Source of the DNA: VAZQ01 sp963827585
GTDB lineage: Bacteria; Pseudomonadota; Alphaproteobacteria; Rhizobiales; Xanthobacteraceae
Direction of reading: 5' to 3'
Length of the DNA stretch: 64,000 bases
Assembly (NCBI GenBank): GCA_963827585.1
Contig: CAWHCK010000059.1
Location: 186,001 to 250,000 of the forward strand
Shown here one piece after another: positions 18,400 through 26,965 of the stretch; position 1 is the first letter of the stretch; every line of letters begins with the position of its first letter. A program made the translations under genes and the position numbers. A model generated the notes under the pieces. It saw nothing but the letters and a program-made list of their open reading frames with translations. It did no database searches and was not told the origin of the DNA.

Positions 18400-20232
18400 A
18401 TGCCGTCGCCGCTGGTCGAGCAGGTTGCCAAGCATTTCGCGGCCCGCGCCGGCTGGCGTCCGCTCGAATACGCGTTCTGGCTGGCGGCGCTGGCGAGCGT
18501 GTTCCTGCTGCCCGGGCGGCACCTGATCCTCACCGAGATCGCGTGGCTCGCCTTGTTCGCGCTCTCGCTCGACCTCATTCTCGGCTATGCCGGGATCATA
18601 TCGCTCGGTCATGCCGCGTTCTTCGGCCTGGGCTCCTATGTCGCGGCGCTCCTGGCCAAGCATGGCATCATCAACGAGCCGGTGCTGGCGCTCGTGGTGT
18701 CCGGCCTCGCCGCCGCCGTCCTGGGATTTGGAACCAGCTTCCTCGTCCTGCGCGGCTCCGATCTGACGCGCCTGATGGTCACGCTCGGGGTAGCCCTCAT
18801 CATGCGCGAGATCGCCAACCAGATTCCGGACATCACCGGCGGCGCCGACGGCCTCCAAGGCGTCGTCGTGGCGCCCATTCTCGGTATCTTTCACTTCGAT
18901 ATTTTCGGTCACGTATCCTACGCCTACTGCCTGATCGTGCTGTTCGTTCTGTTTCTGCTGGCGCGGCGCATCGTGTATTCCCCGTTCGGCTTGTCGTTGC
19001 GGGCGGTCAAGGGCAATCCGCTGCGCGCCTCCTCGATCGGCATTTCGGTCAATGCCCGGCTGGTGGCCATCTACACCTTCGCCGCGTTCTATGCCGGTAT
19101 CGCCGGCGCGCTGCTCGCGCAGACCACCGCGTTCGCTTCGCTCGATGTATTCTCCTTCGAGCGCTCCGCCGACCTTCTGCTCGTGCTCATCATCGGCGGC
19201 GCCGGCTATCTCTATGGCGGCCTGATCGGGGCCGTGATCTTCAAGCTGATGCAGGACTGGATCGCCCACCTGACCCCGCAATATTGGCAGTTCTGGATCG
19301 GGCTCGTGCTGGTCCTGATCGTGCTGGTCGGCCGCGACCGCATCGGCCTGTGGACCGGCGGCGTGCGCGCGCTCGCCGAACGCATCACGCGCCGCTTCAC
19401 GCCGGGCGCAGCACCGCCTCCCTGCTCTCCGCCGCTTGCGGGGAGGGGGGGAGGGGGTGCCCGGCGAAGGACGCTGACCATGCCGGTCGTGCTCGAAACC
19501 GTGAACCTCGAAAAGCATTTCGGCGGCATCGCCGCGGTCGCCGGCGTCTCGCTCAAGATCGAAAAGGGCGCCCGCCACGCCCTGATCGGGCCGAACGGCG
19601 CCGGCAAGACCACGGTGATCAACCTGCTCACGGGCGTGTTGCGACCGTCCGCCGGGCGCATCCTGCTCGAAGGCGAGGACATTACCTCGCTCGAAGCCTA
19701 CAAGCGGGTGCGGCGCGGCCTCGCGCGCACCTTCCAGATCAATCAGTTGTTTCTCGACCTCACGCCGCTCGAGACCATCGGGCTCGCGATTTCGGAGCGC
19801 ATGGGCGCGGGCGCGCAATGGTGGCGCCTCGTCGGCACCAATCCCGCGGTGGTCGAGGAGATCGTGGAAATCCTCGCCCGCTTCCACCTCACCGACGCGA
19901 TGTACGAGCGCACCGGCAATCTACCCTACGGCAAGCAGCGGCTGCTCGAGATCGCGCTCGCCATCGCCTGCCGCCCGCGGGTGCTGCTGCTCGACGAGCC
20001 GGCGGCCGGCGTGCCCGAGGACGAGCGCCACGAGATCCTGGCGACGGTGGCGGCGCTGCCCGCCGACGTGACCGTGCTGCTGATCGAGCACGACATGGAC
20101 ATCGTGTTCTCGTTCGCGGATCGCATCTCCGTGCTGGTGAACGGCGCCCTGTTCGTCGACGGTACGCCGGCGGAGGTCGCGCGCGATCCGCGCGTCAAGG
20201 CGGTCTATCTGGGCGAGTCGCTCGATGCCTGA
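18400..20232 (+). CDS. Liv-type permease (LivM) fused to ATP-binding protein (LivG)
   Basis: A single 610-codon frame. Residues about 1-335 are a LivM permease with about ten hydrophobic spans and the patterns GYAGIISLGHAAFFG and RAVKGNPLRASSIGI. Residues about 361-610 are a LivG ATPase with Walker A GPNGAGKTT, the LivG loop RTFQINQLF, signature LPYGKQRLLEIA (degenerate ABC signature usual in LivG), Walker B VLLLDEPAAG and the switch His (LIEHDMD). The linker (about 335-360) is encoded by an intergenic-type repeat at 19427-19470. An in-frame ATG at 19480 with AAGGACG upstream could start LivG alone. Permease-ATPase fusions of this type are known in rhizobia, so a true fusion is likely. It overlaps livF by 8 bases. 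Confidence 0.87.
   Translation: MPSPLVEQVAKHFAARAGWRPLEYAFWLAALASVFLLPGRHLILTEIAWLALFALSLDLILGYAGIISLGHAAFFGLGSYVAALLAKHGIINEPVLALVVSGLAAAVLGFGTSFLVLRGSDLTRLMVTLGVALIMREIANQIPDITGGADGLQGVVVAPILGIFHFDIFGHVSYAYCLIVLFVLFLLARRIVYSPFGLSLRAVKGNPLRASSIGISVNARLVAIYTFAAFYAGIAGALLAQTTAFASLDVFSFERSADLLLVLIIGGAGYLYGGLIGAVIFKLMQDWIAHLTPQYWQFWIGLVLVLIVLVGRDRIGLWTGGVRALAERITRRFTPGAAPPPCSPPLAGRGGGGARRRTLTMPVVLETVNLEKHFGGIAAVAGVSLKIEKGARHALIGPNGAGKTTVINLLTGVLRPSAGRILLEGEDITSLEAYKRVRRGLARTFQINQLFLDLTPLETIGLAISERMGAGAQWWRLVGTNPAVVEEIVEILARFHLTDAMYERTGNLPYGKQRLLEIALAIACRPRVLLLDEPAAGVPEDERHEILATVAALPADVTVLLIEHDMDIVFSFADRISVLVNGALFVDGTPAEVARDPRVKAVYLGESLDA
19427..19470. repeat. GC-rich intergenic-type repeat inside the LivM-LivG reading frame
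   Basis: A CCTCCCTG...CCGCTTGCGGGGAGGGGGG palindromic element, of the kind found between genes in many Hyphomicrobiales, is translated here as a Pro/Gly-rich linker (PPPCSPPLAGRGGGG). It has no stop in this frame and so joins two proteins. Confidence 0.55.
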
Positions 20233-20962
20233 ACTCTTGACGATCGAGCGGCTGAGCGCGGGCTACGGCGAGGCGGTCGTGCTGCACGAGGTCTCGCTCG
20301 CGCTCGCCGAGCGGCAATCGCTGGCTCTGCTCGGTCGCAACGGCATGGGCAAGACCACGCTGATCAATTCGATCGTGGGCGTGACCCGTTTCATCGGCGG
20401 CACCATCAGCCTCGACGGCCGCGACATCACCGATCTGCGGCCCGACCAGCGCGCCCATGCCGGCATCGGCTGGGTGCCGCAGGAACGCAACATCTTCAAA
20501 TCGCTCACGGTCGAGGAAAATCTCACGGCGGTGGCGCGGCCGGGGCCCTGGACGCAGGCACGGATCTACGAGCTGTTCCCGCGTCTCGACGAGCGCCGGC
20601 GCAATCTCGGCAACCAGCTTTCAGGCGGCGAGCAGCAGATGCTCGCGGTCGGCCGCGCGCTGGTCCTCAACCCCCGCGTCATCCTGCTGGACGAGCCGCT
20701 GGAGGGGCTCGCCCCCATCCTGGTCGAGGAGCTGCTTGCGGCGCTGCGGCGCATCATCCGCGACGAAGGCATGTCGGCGATCCTGGTGGAGCAGAACGCG
20801 CAGAAGGTGCTCGGCGTCACCGACCGGGCCGCGATCATCGAGCGCGGCACGGTGGTCTACGAGGGGGCGAGCGCCGATCTTGCCGCCGATCGCGCGGTGC
20901 TGGAGAGCTACCTCGGCGTCACCGCCGCCGGACCTCGCCGCGGTGCGCGGGGCAGGCTTTGA
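20225..20962 (+). CDS. Liv-type ABC transporter ATP-binding protein (LivF family)
   Basis: The second ATPase of the importer, 245 residues. Walker A is LLGRNGMGKTT at residues 36-46. The LivF-type Q-loop region reads GWVPQERNIF, the signature QLSGGEQQMLAVGRAL is complete, Walker B is VILLDEPLEGL and the switch region is ILVEQNA. The start overlaps the LivG end by eight bases, so the subunits are co-translated. It ends the transporter operon binding protein - LivH - LivM/G - LivF. The short C-terminal extension AGPRRGARGRL adds nothing recognisable. Confidence 0.92.
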   Translation: MPELLTIERLSAGYGEAVVLHEVSLALAERQSLALLGRNGMGKTTLINSIVGVTRFIGGTISLDGRDITDLRPDQRAHAGIGWVPQERNIFKSLTVEENLTAVARPGPWTQARIYELFPRLDERRRNLGNQLSGGEQQMLAVGRALVLNPRVILLDEPLEGLAPILVEELLAALRRIIRDEGMSAILVEQNAQKVLGVTDRAAIIERGTVVYEGASADLAADRAVLESYLGVTAAGPRRGARGRL

Positions 20963-21102
20963 CCGCACCCCGCCGCCAGTCATCCCGTGATGGGATTTGT
21001 CCCACAGTGGCGGGCGGGACAATTCGCCGTCGTTTTATGGTTGACGACGCCTTGCCCGGCATGCCTTTGCTCGCGCTAGATTACCCCCAGGGAGCTCGAG
21101 CA

Positions 21103-22209
21103 ATGAAAAGAAGCAAGCCGCCGTTCCGTGCCGATCACGTCGGCAGCTTCCTGCGTCCGGCGGCGGTCAAGGAGGCGCGCGCCAAGCATGAGGACGGCGC
21201 GATCACGGCGGCCGAGCTCAAGGCCGTCGAGGACCGCGAGATCGAAAAGATCGTCAAGAAGCAGGAGGAGCTCGGCCTCGATCTTGCGACCGACGGCGAG
21301 TTCCGCCGCGCATTCTGGCATTTCGATTTCTTCGGCATGCTCGATGGTGTGGAAATCTACGAGCTCGACCACGGCATTCAGTTCCAGGGCGTGCAGACCA
21401 AGCCGAAAAGCATCCGCGTCATCGGCAAGATCGGATTTTCGCATCACCCGATGCTGGAGCACTTCAAGTTCTTGAAGGCGCACTCCAAGGTGATGCCGAA
21501 AATGACGATCCCCAGTCCCACCGTCATGCATTTTCGTCTCGAACCGGGTGCGGTCAGCAAGAGCGCCTATGCCAACCGCGATGCCATCTTCGATGACCTG
21601 GCGATGGCGTATCAGAAGGCGGTGCGCGCATTCTATGATGCCGGGTGTCGCTACCTGCAGTTCGACGACACGGCCTGGGCCTATCTCTGCTCCCAGGAGG
21701 AGCTCAAGAAGGCCAGGGATCGCGGCCTCGATGTCGATCACCTGCAGGAGACCTACACCCGCACGATCAACAAGGCACTCGAAGCCAAGCCCGCCGACAT
21801 GACCATCACGACCCATGTCTGCCGGGGCAATTTCCGCTCGACCTGGATTTCCTCCGGCGGTTACGAGCCGGTGGCGGAGAACCTGCTCGGCCGCTGCAAC
21901 TACGACGGCTATTTCCTCGAATACGACAGCGACCGCGCCGGCGGCTTCGAGCCGCTGCGACATCTTCCCAAAGGCAACAAGATCGTGGTGCTCGGCCTCG
22001 TCACCTCCAAGAGCGGCACGTTGGAGAAGAAGGACGATGTCAAGCGCCGCATCGAGGAGGCGGCAAAGTTTGCCCCGTTCGAGCAGTTCGCCCTGTCGCC
22101 GCAATGCGGCTTTGCCTCGACCGAGGAAGGCAATGTGCTGGCCGAGGAGGAGCAGTGGGCGAAACTGCGGATGATCAAGGAGCTCGCCGGCGAGGAGTGG
22201 GGGCGATGA
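21103..22209 (+). CDS. MetE-core-like methyltransferase, paralogue 1 (cobalamin-independent methionine synthase catalytic domain)
   Basis: A 368-residue protein containing only the C-terminal catalytic barrel of cobalamin-independent methionine synthase (YxjG/COG0620 type). The zinc ligands are in place: His-x-Cys in TTHVCRGNF, Glu in FLEYDSDRAGG and Cys in LSPQCGFAS. The homocysteine-loop equivalent is DHVGSFLRP at the N-terminus. The acidic loop reads FDDTAWA instead of MetE's DEP. It would transfer a methyl group to a thiolate bound at zinc. The methyl donor is unknown, because the N-terminal domain of full-length MetE is absent. ATG 21103 has GGAG 8-11 bases upstream. First of four paralogues; closest in these motifs to paralogue 2. 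A link to methyl groups from methoxylated aromatics is speculative. Confidence 0.85.
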   Translation: MKRSKPPFRADHVGSFLRPAAVKEARAKHEDGAITAAELKAVEDREIEKIVKKQEELGLDLATDGEFRRAFWHFDFFGMLDGVEIYELDHGIQFQGVQTKPKSIRVIGKIGFSHHPMLEHFKFLKAHSKVMPKMTIPSPTVMHFRLEPGAVSKSAYANRDAIFDDLAMAYQKAVRAFYDAGCRYLQFDDTAWAYLCSQEELKKARDRGLDVDHLQETYTRTINKALEAKPADMTITTHVCRGNFRSTWISSGGYEPVAENLLGRCNYDGYFLEYDSDRAGGFEPLRHLPKGNKIVVLGLVTSKSGTLEKKDDVKRRIEEAAKFAPFEQFALSPQCGFASTEEGNVLAEEEQWAKLRMIKELAGEEWGR

Positions 22210-22269
22210 GCTTGCACCCTGCCGGCACGGTAGCAAGGGATTGTCGACAGCAAGGGACGGCGCCTCGCA

Positions 22270-23379
22270 ATGACGAGAACCAGACCGCCGTTCCGCGCCG
22301 ACCACGTCGGCAGCCTGTTGCGCACGGCGCCGCTCAGGGCGGCGCGGGCGAAGCGCGAGAAGGGCGAGATCACCGCCGAAGCGCTCGAGGAGGTCGAGGA
22401 CCGCGAGATCGACAAGGTCATCAAGAAGCAGGAGGAGATCGGCCTTAAGCTCGCCACCGACGGCGAGTTCCGGCGCGCGTGGTGGCAGTTCGATTTCTAC
22501 AAGGGGCTCGACGGCGTGGAGCTTTACAACACCGGGCATGGCATTGCATTCGCCGGGGTCGAGACCAAGCCCGAGAGCGTGCGCGTGATCGGCAAGGTCG
22601 ATTTCTCCGACCACCTGCATCTCGAGCATTTCCGCTTTCTCAAGGGCCATGCCAAGGTGGCGGCCAAGATGACGATCCCGGCGCCCAGCACGCTGCATTT
22701 CCGGCAGGGCCGGCAATCGGTCAGCAAGCAGGCCTATCCCGATCTCGATGCTTATTTCGACGACGTCGCGCATGCCTATGGCAAGGCGATCCGCGCCTTC
22801 TACGATGCCGGGTGCCGCTACCTGCAACTCGACGACACCGCCTGGTCGATGATCTGCGATCCCAAGGAGCGGGCGGCCTCGAAGACGCGCGGCGACGATC
22901 CTGATAGCCTGCCGGCGAAATATGCGCGCATGACCAACCTGGCGCTCGCCGGCCGCCCCGCCGATATGGCCATAACCATGCATTCCTGCCGCGGCAATTT
23001 CCGCTCGACCTTCATCGCGCAAGGGGGCTACGAGTACGTGGCCGAGCATCTGCTCGGCGAGGTCGACATCGACGGCTATTTCCTGGAATACGACAGCGAC
23101 CGCGCCGGCGGCTTCGAGCCGCTGCGGTTCGTCCCCAAGGGCAGGAAACAGGTCGTGCTCGGCCTCGTCACCTCCAAGAGCGGCACGCTCGAGAAGAAGG
23201 ACGACATCAAGCGGCGCATCGATGAAGCGACGAAATACGTCGACCTCGATCAACTGTGCCTGTCGCCGCAATGCGGTTTCGCCTCGACCGAGGAAGGCAA
23301 CATCCTGGCCGAGGACGAGCAATGGGCGAAGCTTGCGATGATCGTCGAGCTCGCCGACGAGGTGTGGGGAAGATCCTGA
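22270..23379 (+). CDS. MetE-core-like methyltransferase, paralogue 2
   Basis: A 369-residue paralogue of the preceding gene, 60 bases downstream. It has the zinc set HSCRGNFRS, FLEYDSDRAGG and LSPQCGFAS and the opening DHVGSLLRT. The acidic loop is LDDTAWS, shared with paralogue 1 and different from the DE loop of paralogues 3 and 4, so genes 1 and 2 form one duplication pair. AAGGGACGG lies upstream of ATG 22270. All catalytic positions visible are kept, so both copies are probably active and have not been lost to redundancy. It precedes the binding-protein gene at 23460 by 80 bases and may share its transcript. Confidence 0.85.
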   Translation: MTRTRPPFRADHVGSLLRTAPLRAARAKREKGEITAEALEEVEDREIDKVIKKQEEIGLKLATDGEFRRAWWQFDFYKGLDGVELYNTGHGIAFAGVETKPESVRVIGKVDFSDHLHLEHFRFLKGHAKVAAKMTIPAPSTLHFRQGRQSVSKQAYPDLDAYFDDVAHAYGKAIRAFYDAGCRYLQLDDTAWSMICDPKERAASKTRGDDPDSLPAKYARMTNLALAGRPADMAITMHSCRGNFRSTFIAQGGYEYVAEHLLGEVDIDGYFLEYDSDRAGGFEPLRFVPKGRKQVVLGLVTSKSGTLEKKDDIKRRIDEATKYVDLDQLCLSPQCGFASTEEGNILAEDEQWAKLAMIVELADEVWGRS

Positions 23380-23459
23380 CCGGCAGGCCGCCGGTCACCA
23401 CCAAGGGACCGCCAAGACGTCCCGATCGAACAAACGAAAACAGCCAGCTGGAGGACGCC

Positions 23460-24731
23460 ATGCTTGCACGACTGAAATGGCGAGGCGCTGTGGCCTCGTT
23501 CTTCGCTATGGCCGCCGTGGCCGCATTCCCGACGCCGGCAGCGGCCCAGACGCCGTCCGGCCAGCCGCTCACCATCGGCTTTTCCATGGCGCTGACAGGG
23601 CCATTGTCGCCGAACGGCAAGTCCGCCCTGCTCGGCATGAAGATCTGGGAAGAAGAGATCAACGCCAAGGGCGGCCTGCTCGGGCGGCCGGTGAAGCTCG
23701 TCTATTACGACGACCAGAGCCAGTCCGCGCCGGTGCCGGGCATCTACACCAAGCTGATCGACATCGACAAAGTCGACCTGGTGATCGGTCCCTATGCGAC
23801 CGTGCCGGCTGCGGCCGCCATGCCGGTCATCATGCAGAAGGGCAAGGTCTTCATCATCCTGTTCGGACTGGGGGTGAACACCGAGTTCAACTACCCGAAG
23901 TTCTTCGCGATGATCCCGTCGGGGCCTGACACTAAGCCGGCCTTCACCGCGGGCTTCTTCGAGGTGGCGGCGGCGCAGAATCCCAAGCCCCAGACCGTGG
24001 CGTTCATCGCCGCCGATCAGGAGTTCTCGAGGAACGCCTGTGACGGCGCCAAGGACAATGCCAAGAAGATCGGCCTGCGGACCGTCTATGACCGCACCTA
24101 TCCGCCAAATCAAACCGATTTCGCACCGGTGGTGCGGGGCATCCAGGCGGCCAATCCGGATGTGGTCACGGTCTGCTCCTATCCGCTCGATTCGGTCGGA
24201 CTGGTACGGGCGGTGAACGAGATCAACTACAAGCCGAAGCTGATCGGCGGGGCCATGGTCGGACTGCAGGCGACCGCGATCAAGCGGCAGCTTGGCCCAT
24301 TGCTCAATGGTTGGGTGAACTACGAGACCTGGGTGCCGTCGAAGCAGATGATGCTGCCCGCGACCGAGGAGTTCCTCAAGAAGTATCAGGCCAGGGCCGG
24401 GGCGGAAGGCGTCGACCCGCTCGGCTATTATCTCGGGACTTGGGGCTATGCCTATATCCAGATCCTCGGGGATGCGGTCGCGGCCACCAAGAGCCTCAAC
24501 GACAACACGCTCGCCGACTACATCGGCAAGACGACCTTCAAGACCATCATGGGTGACGTGAAGTTCGGCAAGGGCGGCGAGTGGGAGAAGGGCCGCATGC
24601 TGCAGGTGCAGTACCATGACATCAAGAGCGGAGAGCTCGATCAGTTCAAAGGCATGGACACCCAGACCGTGCTCACGCCGTCGGACCTCAAGACCGGCGA
24701 CGTGATCTATCCCTTCGAGAAGGCGAAGTAA
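23460..24731 (+). CDS. Branched-chain amino acid-type ABC transporter substrate-binding protein
   Basis: A 423-residue periplasmic binding protein (Peripla_BP_6/HAAT type). A signal peptide is clear at residues 1-30 (cleavage near PAAAQ). It continues with IGFSMALTGPLSPNGKSALLGM, GLLGRPVKLVYYDDQS, a ligand-lobe segment VIGPYATVPAAAAMPV and FAPVVRGIQAANPDVV. ATG 23460 has GGAGG at ideal spacing. Unlike the binding protein at 16.1 kb this one is intact. No permease genes are adjacent; it may share the LivHMGF machinery 3 kb upstream with a different ligand. Its position between the methyltransferase pairs and before an intradiol dioxygenase suggests an aromatic compound, but the sequence does not show the ligand. 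Confidence 0.88.
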   Translation: MLARLKWRGAVASFFAMAAVAAFPTPAAAQTPSGQPLTIGFSMALTGPLSPNGKSALLGMKIWEEEINAKGGLLGRPVKLVYYDDQSQSAPVPGIYTKLIDIDKVDLVIGPYATVPAAAAMPVIMQKGKVFIILFGLGVNTEFNYPKFFAMIPSGPDTKPAFTAGFFEVAAAQNPKPQTVAFIAADQEFSRNACDGAKDNAKKIGLRTVYDRTYPPNQTDFAPVVRGIQAANPDVVTVCSYPLDSVGLVRAVNEINYKPKLIGGAMVGLQATAIKRQLGPLLNGWVNYETWVPSKQMMLPATEEFLKKYQARAGAEGVDPLGYYLGTWGYAYIQILGDAVAATKSLNDNTLADYIGKTTFKTIMGDVKFGKGGEWEKGRMLQVQYHDIKSGELDQFKGMDTQTVLTPSDLKTGDVIYPFEKAK

Positions 24732-24880
24732 GCCGGATCGCCGTCGCGGCGGAGCAAACGCGTCCTCCGAGGTCTTTCGGGGGACGCTCCAAGCCAAGCC
24801 CGCCGGCTATTCGTTTCGGGTGGAGTGTTATAAAAATCACGCGATAAGAAACCAAGAAATCCTGATTCCAGGAGGCAGCC

Positions 24881-25763
24881 ATGCCCTATGTGACCGAAGA
24901 CAACCTGACCGATGTCGCGCTGGAGCGCTGGAAGGACATTCCCGATTCGCGCCTGCGGCAGGTCATGCAATCCCTGATCAAGCACCTCCACGGGTTCGTG
25001 CGCGACATCGAGCCGACCCAGGCCGAATGGGCGACCGCGATCGATTGGCTCACCCGCACCGGCAAGCTGTGCTCGCAGAAGCGGCAGGAATTCATCCTCA
25101 CCTCGGACGTGCTGGGCGTGAGCATGCTGGTCGATGCGATCAACCATCGCCGGCCGAGCGAAGCGACCCCGAGCACGGTTGAGGGACCGTTCCACGTGCC
25201 CAATGCGCCCGCGGTCGCGCATGGCGGCAACATGGCCGAGGGCGCGCCCGGAATTCCCTGCTTCGTCACCGGCACGGTGCGGGGGCTGGGCGGCGAGCCG
25301 GTCGCGGGGGCCGTGCTCGACCTCTGGCAGACCGACGGCGAGGGGCTCTACGAGGACCAGCGCGAGGTCGACGGACCGTGGATGCGCGGCCTCTATCGCA
25401 CCCAGCCCGACGGCTCCTACGTGATCCGCACCGTGGCGCCGATCGCCTACACCATCCCGATGGACGGCACCGTGGGCGAATTGATGAATCGCACGAACAT
25501 CAGCCATATGCGGCCGGCCCACATCCACTTCGCCATCAGCCGCGCCCGGTTACCACGGCTGCGTCACCCACCTGTTCCAGAAGGGCGACGAGTTCATCGA
25601 GACCGACGTGGTCTACGGGGTGAAGGAACCGCTGATCGTCGAATTCGTCAAAAAGCCGCCCGGCAAGGCGCCGACCGGGGAGACCATGGCCACGCCGTTC
25701 TACGAGGTGAGGTACGACTTCGTCTTGCAGAAGCAGGCGGAGGCGCTCGCGGCGGCGGAGTAA
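24881..25763 (+). pseudogene. Intradiol ring-cleavage dioxygenase (catechol / hydroxyquinol 1,2-dioxygenase type), one frame break
   Basis: About 293 codons. Residues 1-100 are the helical Dioxygenase_N linker domain (SLIKHLHGFVRDIEPT). A catalytic beta-barrel follows, with GEPVAGAVLDLWQTDGEG, GLYRTQPDGSY, RTVAPIAYTIP and RPAHIHF. The two His of HIH and the Tyr of these strands are the Fe(III) ligands. After HFAISRA the frame breaks at 25540-25541. The rest (GYHGCVTHLFQKGDEF to the stop at 25761) is in the next frame, and removing one C restores ISAPGYHG. ATG 24881 has GGAGGCAG upstream. The N-terminal domain fits hydroxyquinol or catechol 1,2-dioxygenases and excludes protocatechuate 3,4-dioxygenase. 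Its product could reach 3-oxoadipate and the catIJ-pcaF enzymes. No maleylacetate reductase or muconate cycloisomerase is nearby. Confidence 0.75.
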
Positions 25764-25800
25764 AGGACATGCGCGTGCGTCTTGAGACAGAGGGCAAGTC

Positions 25801-26904
25801 ATGCCCCGCACCAGGCCGCCGTTTCGTGCCGACCATGTCGGAAGCCTGCTGCGCCCCGCCGCCCTCAAGGAGGCGCGGGGCCGGCGCGAGCGCGGCGAGA
25901 TCGCGGCGGACGAGCTCGCGGCGGTCGAAGACCGCGAGATCGCCAAGGTCATCCAGAGACAGGAGGAGGTCGGCCTTCGGTCGATCACCGACGGCGAGTT
26001 CCGCCGTGCCTTCTGGAACTACGACTTTCTCGGCAAGCTCGACGGCGTCGAGGCCTATCTCGGCGAGCGCAAGATCAAGTTTCAGGGACCGCAGCCCAAG
26101 CCCATGATGCTGCGCGTGACCGGCAAGCTCGGCTCCTACAGCGCGCATCCGATGATCGAGCATTTCAAATTCGTCGCGGCGCATGCCAAGGCGACGCCGA
26201 AGATGACGATCCCCTCGCCCTCGTCGCTGCACTTTCGCTACGGGCGGGACGCGGTGCCGGCCGAGATCTATCCTGCGATGGACGATTTCTATCGCGACCT
26301 CGGCGAGAGCTACCGCAAGGCGGTGCGCGCTTTCGCCGACGCCGGCTGCCGCTATCTGCAGCTCGACGAGGTCAACTTCACCTACCTCTGCGATCCCAAG
26401 CTGCGCGCCTTCGTCGCCGATCGGGGCGAGGATCCGGAGCAGCTTCCTCATATCTACGCCGGTATGATCAACGCGGCGTTGTCCGATGTCCCGCCCGGCA
26501 TGACCAAGGCGATGCATCTCTGCCGCGGCAATTTCCAATCCACCTTCGTCGCCTCCGGCGGCTACGAGCCGGTGGCTGAAATCCTGTTCAATGAGATCGC
26601 CATCGACGCCTATTTCATGGAATACGACAGCGATCGTGCCGGCTCCTTCGCGCCGCTGCGCTTCGTTCCCAGGGACAAGATGGTGGTGCTCGGCCTCGTC
26701 ACCTCGAAGAGCGGAAGGCTCGAATCGAAGGAGGAGCTCAAGCGGCGCATCGACCAGGCGGGGCGGTTCATTGATCTCGATCAGCTCTGTCTGTCGCCGC
26801 AATGCGGCTTCGCCTCGACCGAAGAAGGCAATATCCTGGCCGAGGACGAGCAATGGGCGAAGCTGCGGCTCATCGTCGAGTTGGCGGACGAGGTGTGGGG
26901 CTGA
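25801..26904 (+). CDS. MetE-core-like methyltransferase, paralogue 3
   Basis: A 367-residue member of the same family. The zinc ligands are HLCRGNFQS, FMEYDSDRAGS and LSPQCGFAS, and the N-terminal loop is DHVGSLLRP. The acidic loop is LDEVNFT, nearer to the DEP of true MetE than the DDT of paralogues 1 and 2. FMEYDSDRAGSF is shared with paralogue 4, so 3 and 4 form the second pair. It starts 37 bases after the intradiol dioxygenase stop with GAGGG upstream, so the two are likely co-transcribed. This gives the best contextual hint that these methyltransferases belong to aromatic degradation. Confidence 0.85.
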   Translation: MPRTRPPFRADHVGSLLRPAALKEARGRRERGEIAADELAAVEDREIAKVIQRQEEVGLRSITDGEFRRAFWNYDFLGKLDGVEAYLGERKIKFQGPQPKPMMLRVTGKLGSYSAHPMIEHFKFVAAHAKATPKMTIPSPSSLHFRYGRDAVPAEIYPAMDDFYRDLGESYRKAVRAFADAGCRYLQLDEVNFTYLCDPKLRAFVADRGEDPEQLPHIYAGMINAALSDVPPGMTKAMHLCRGNFQSTFVASGGYEPVAEILFNEIAIDAYFMEYDSDRAGSFAPLRFVPRDKMVVLGLVTSKSGRLESKEELKRRIDQAGRFIDLDQLCLSPQCGFASTEEGNILAEDEQWAKLRLIVELADEVWG

Positions 26905-26965
26905 TGCCGACAGCGCCGGCGACCCGCGGCCGCACTGACGACAACAACAACCAGAAGGTCCGATC

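Noticed and set aside
20963..21102. A SAM or cobalamin riboswitch before the MetE-like genes
   Set aside because: The 140-base leader shows no conserved riboswitch core and only a weak promoter-like pattern.
21076..23322. 748-codon open frame on the minus strand opposite the MetE-like paralogues 1 and 2
   Set aside because: It mirrors the codon structure of two clear plus-strand genes; its apparent internal repeat only reflects that these genes are paralogues. No ribosome site or recognisable domain.
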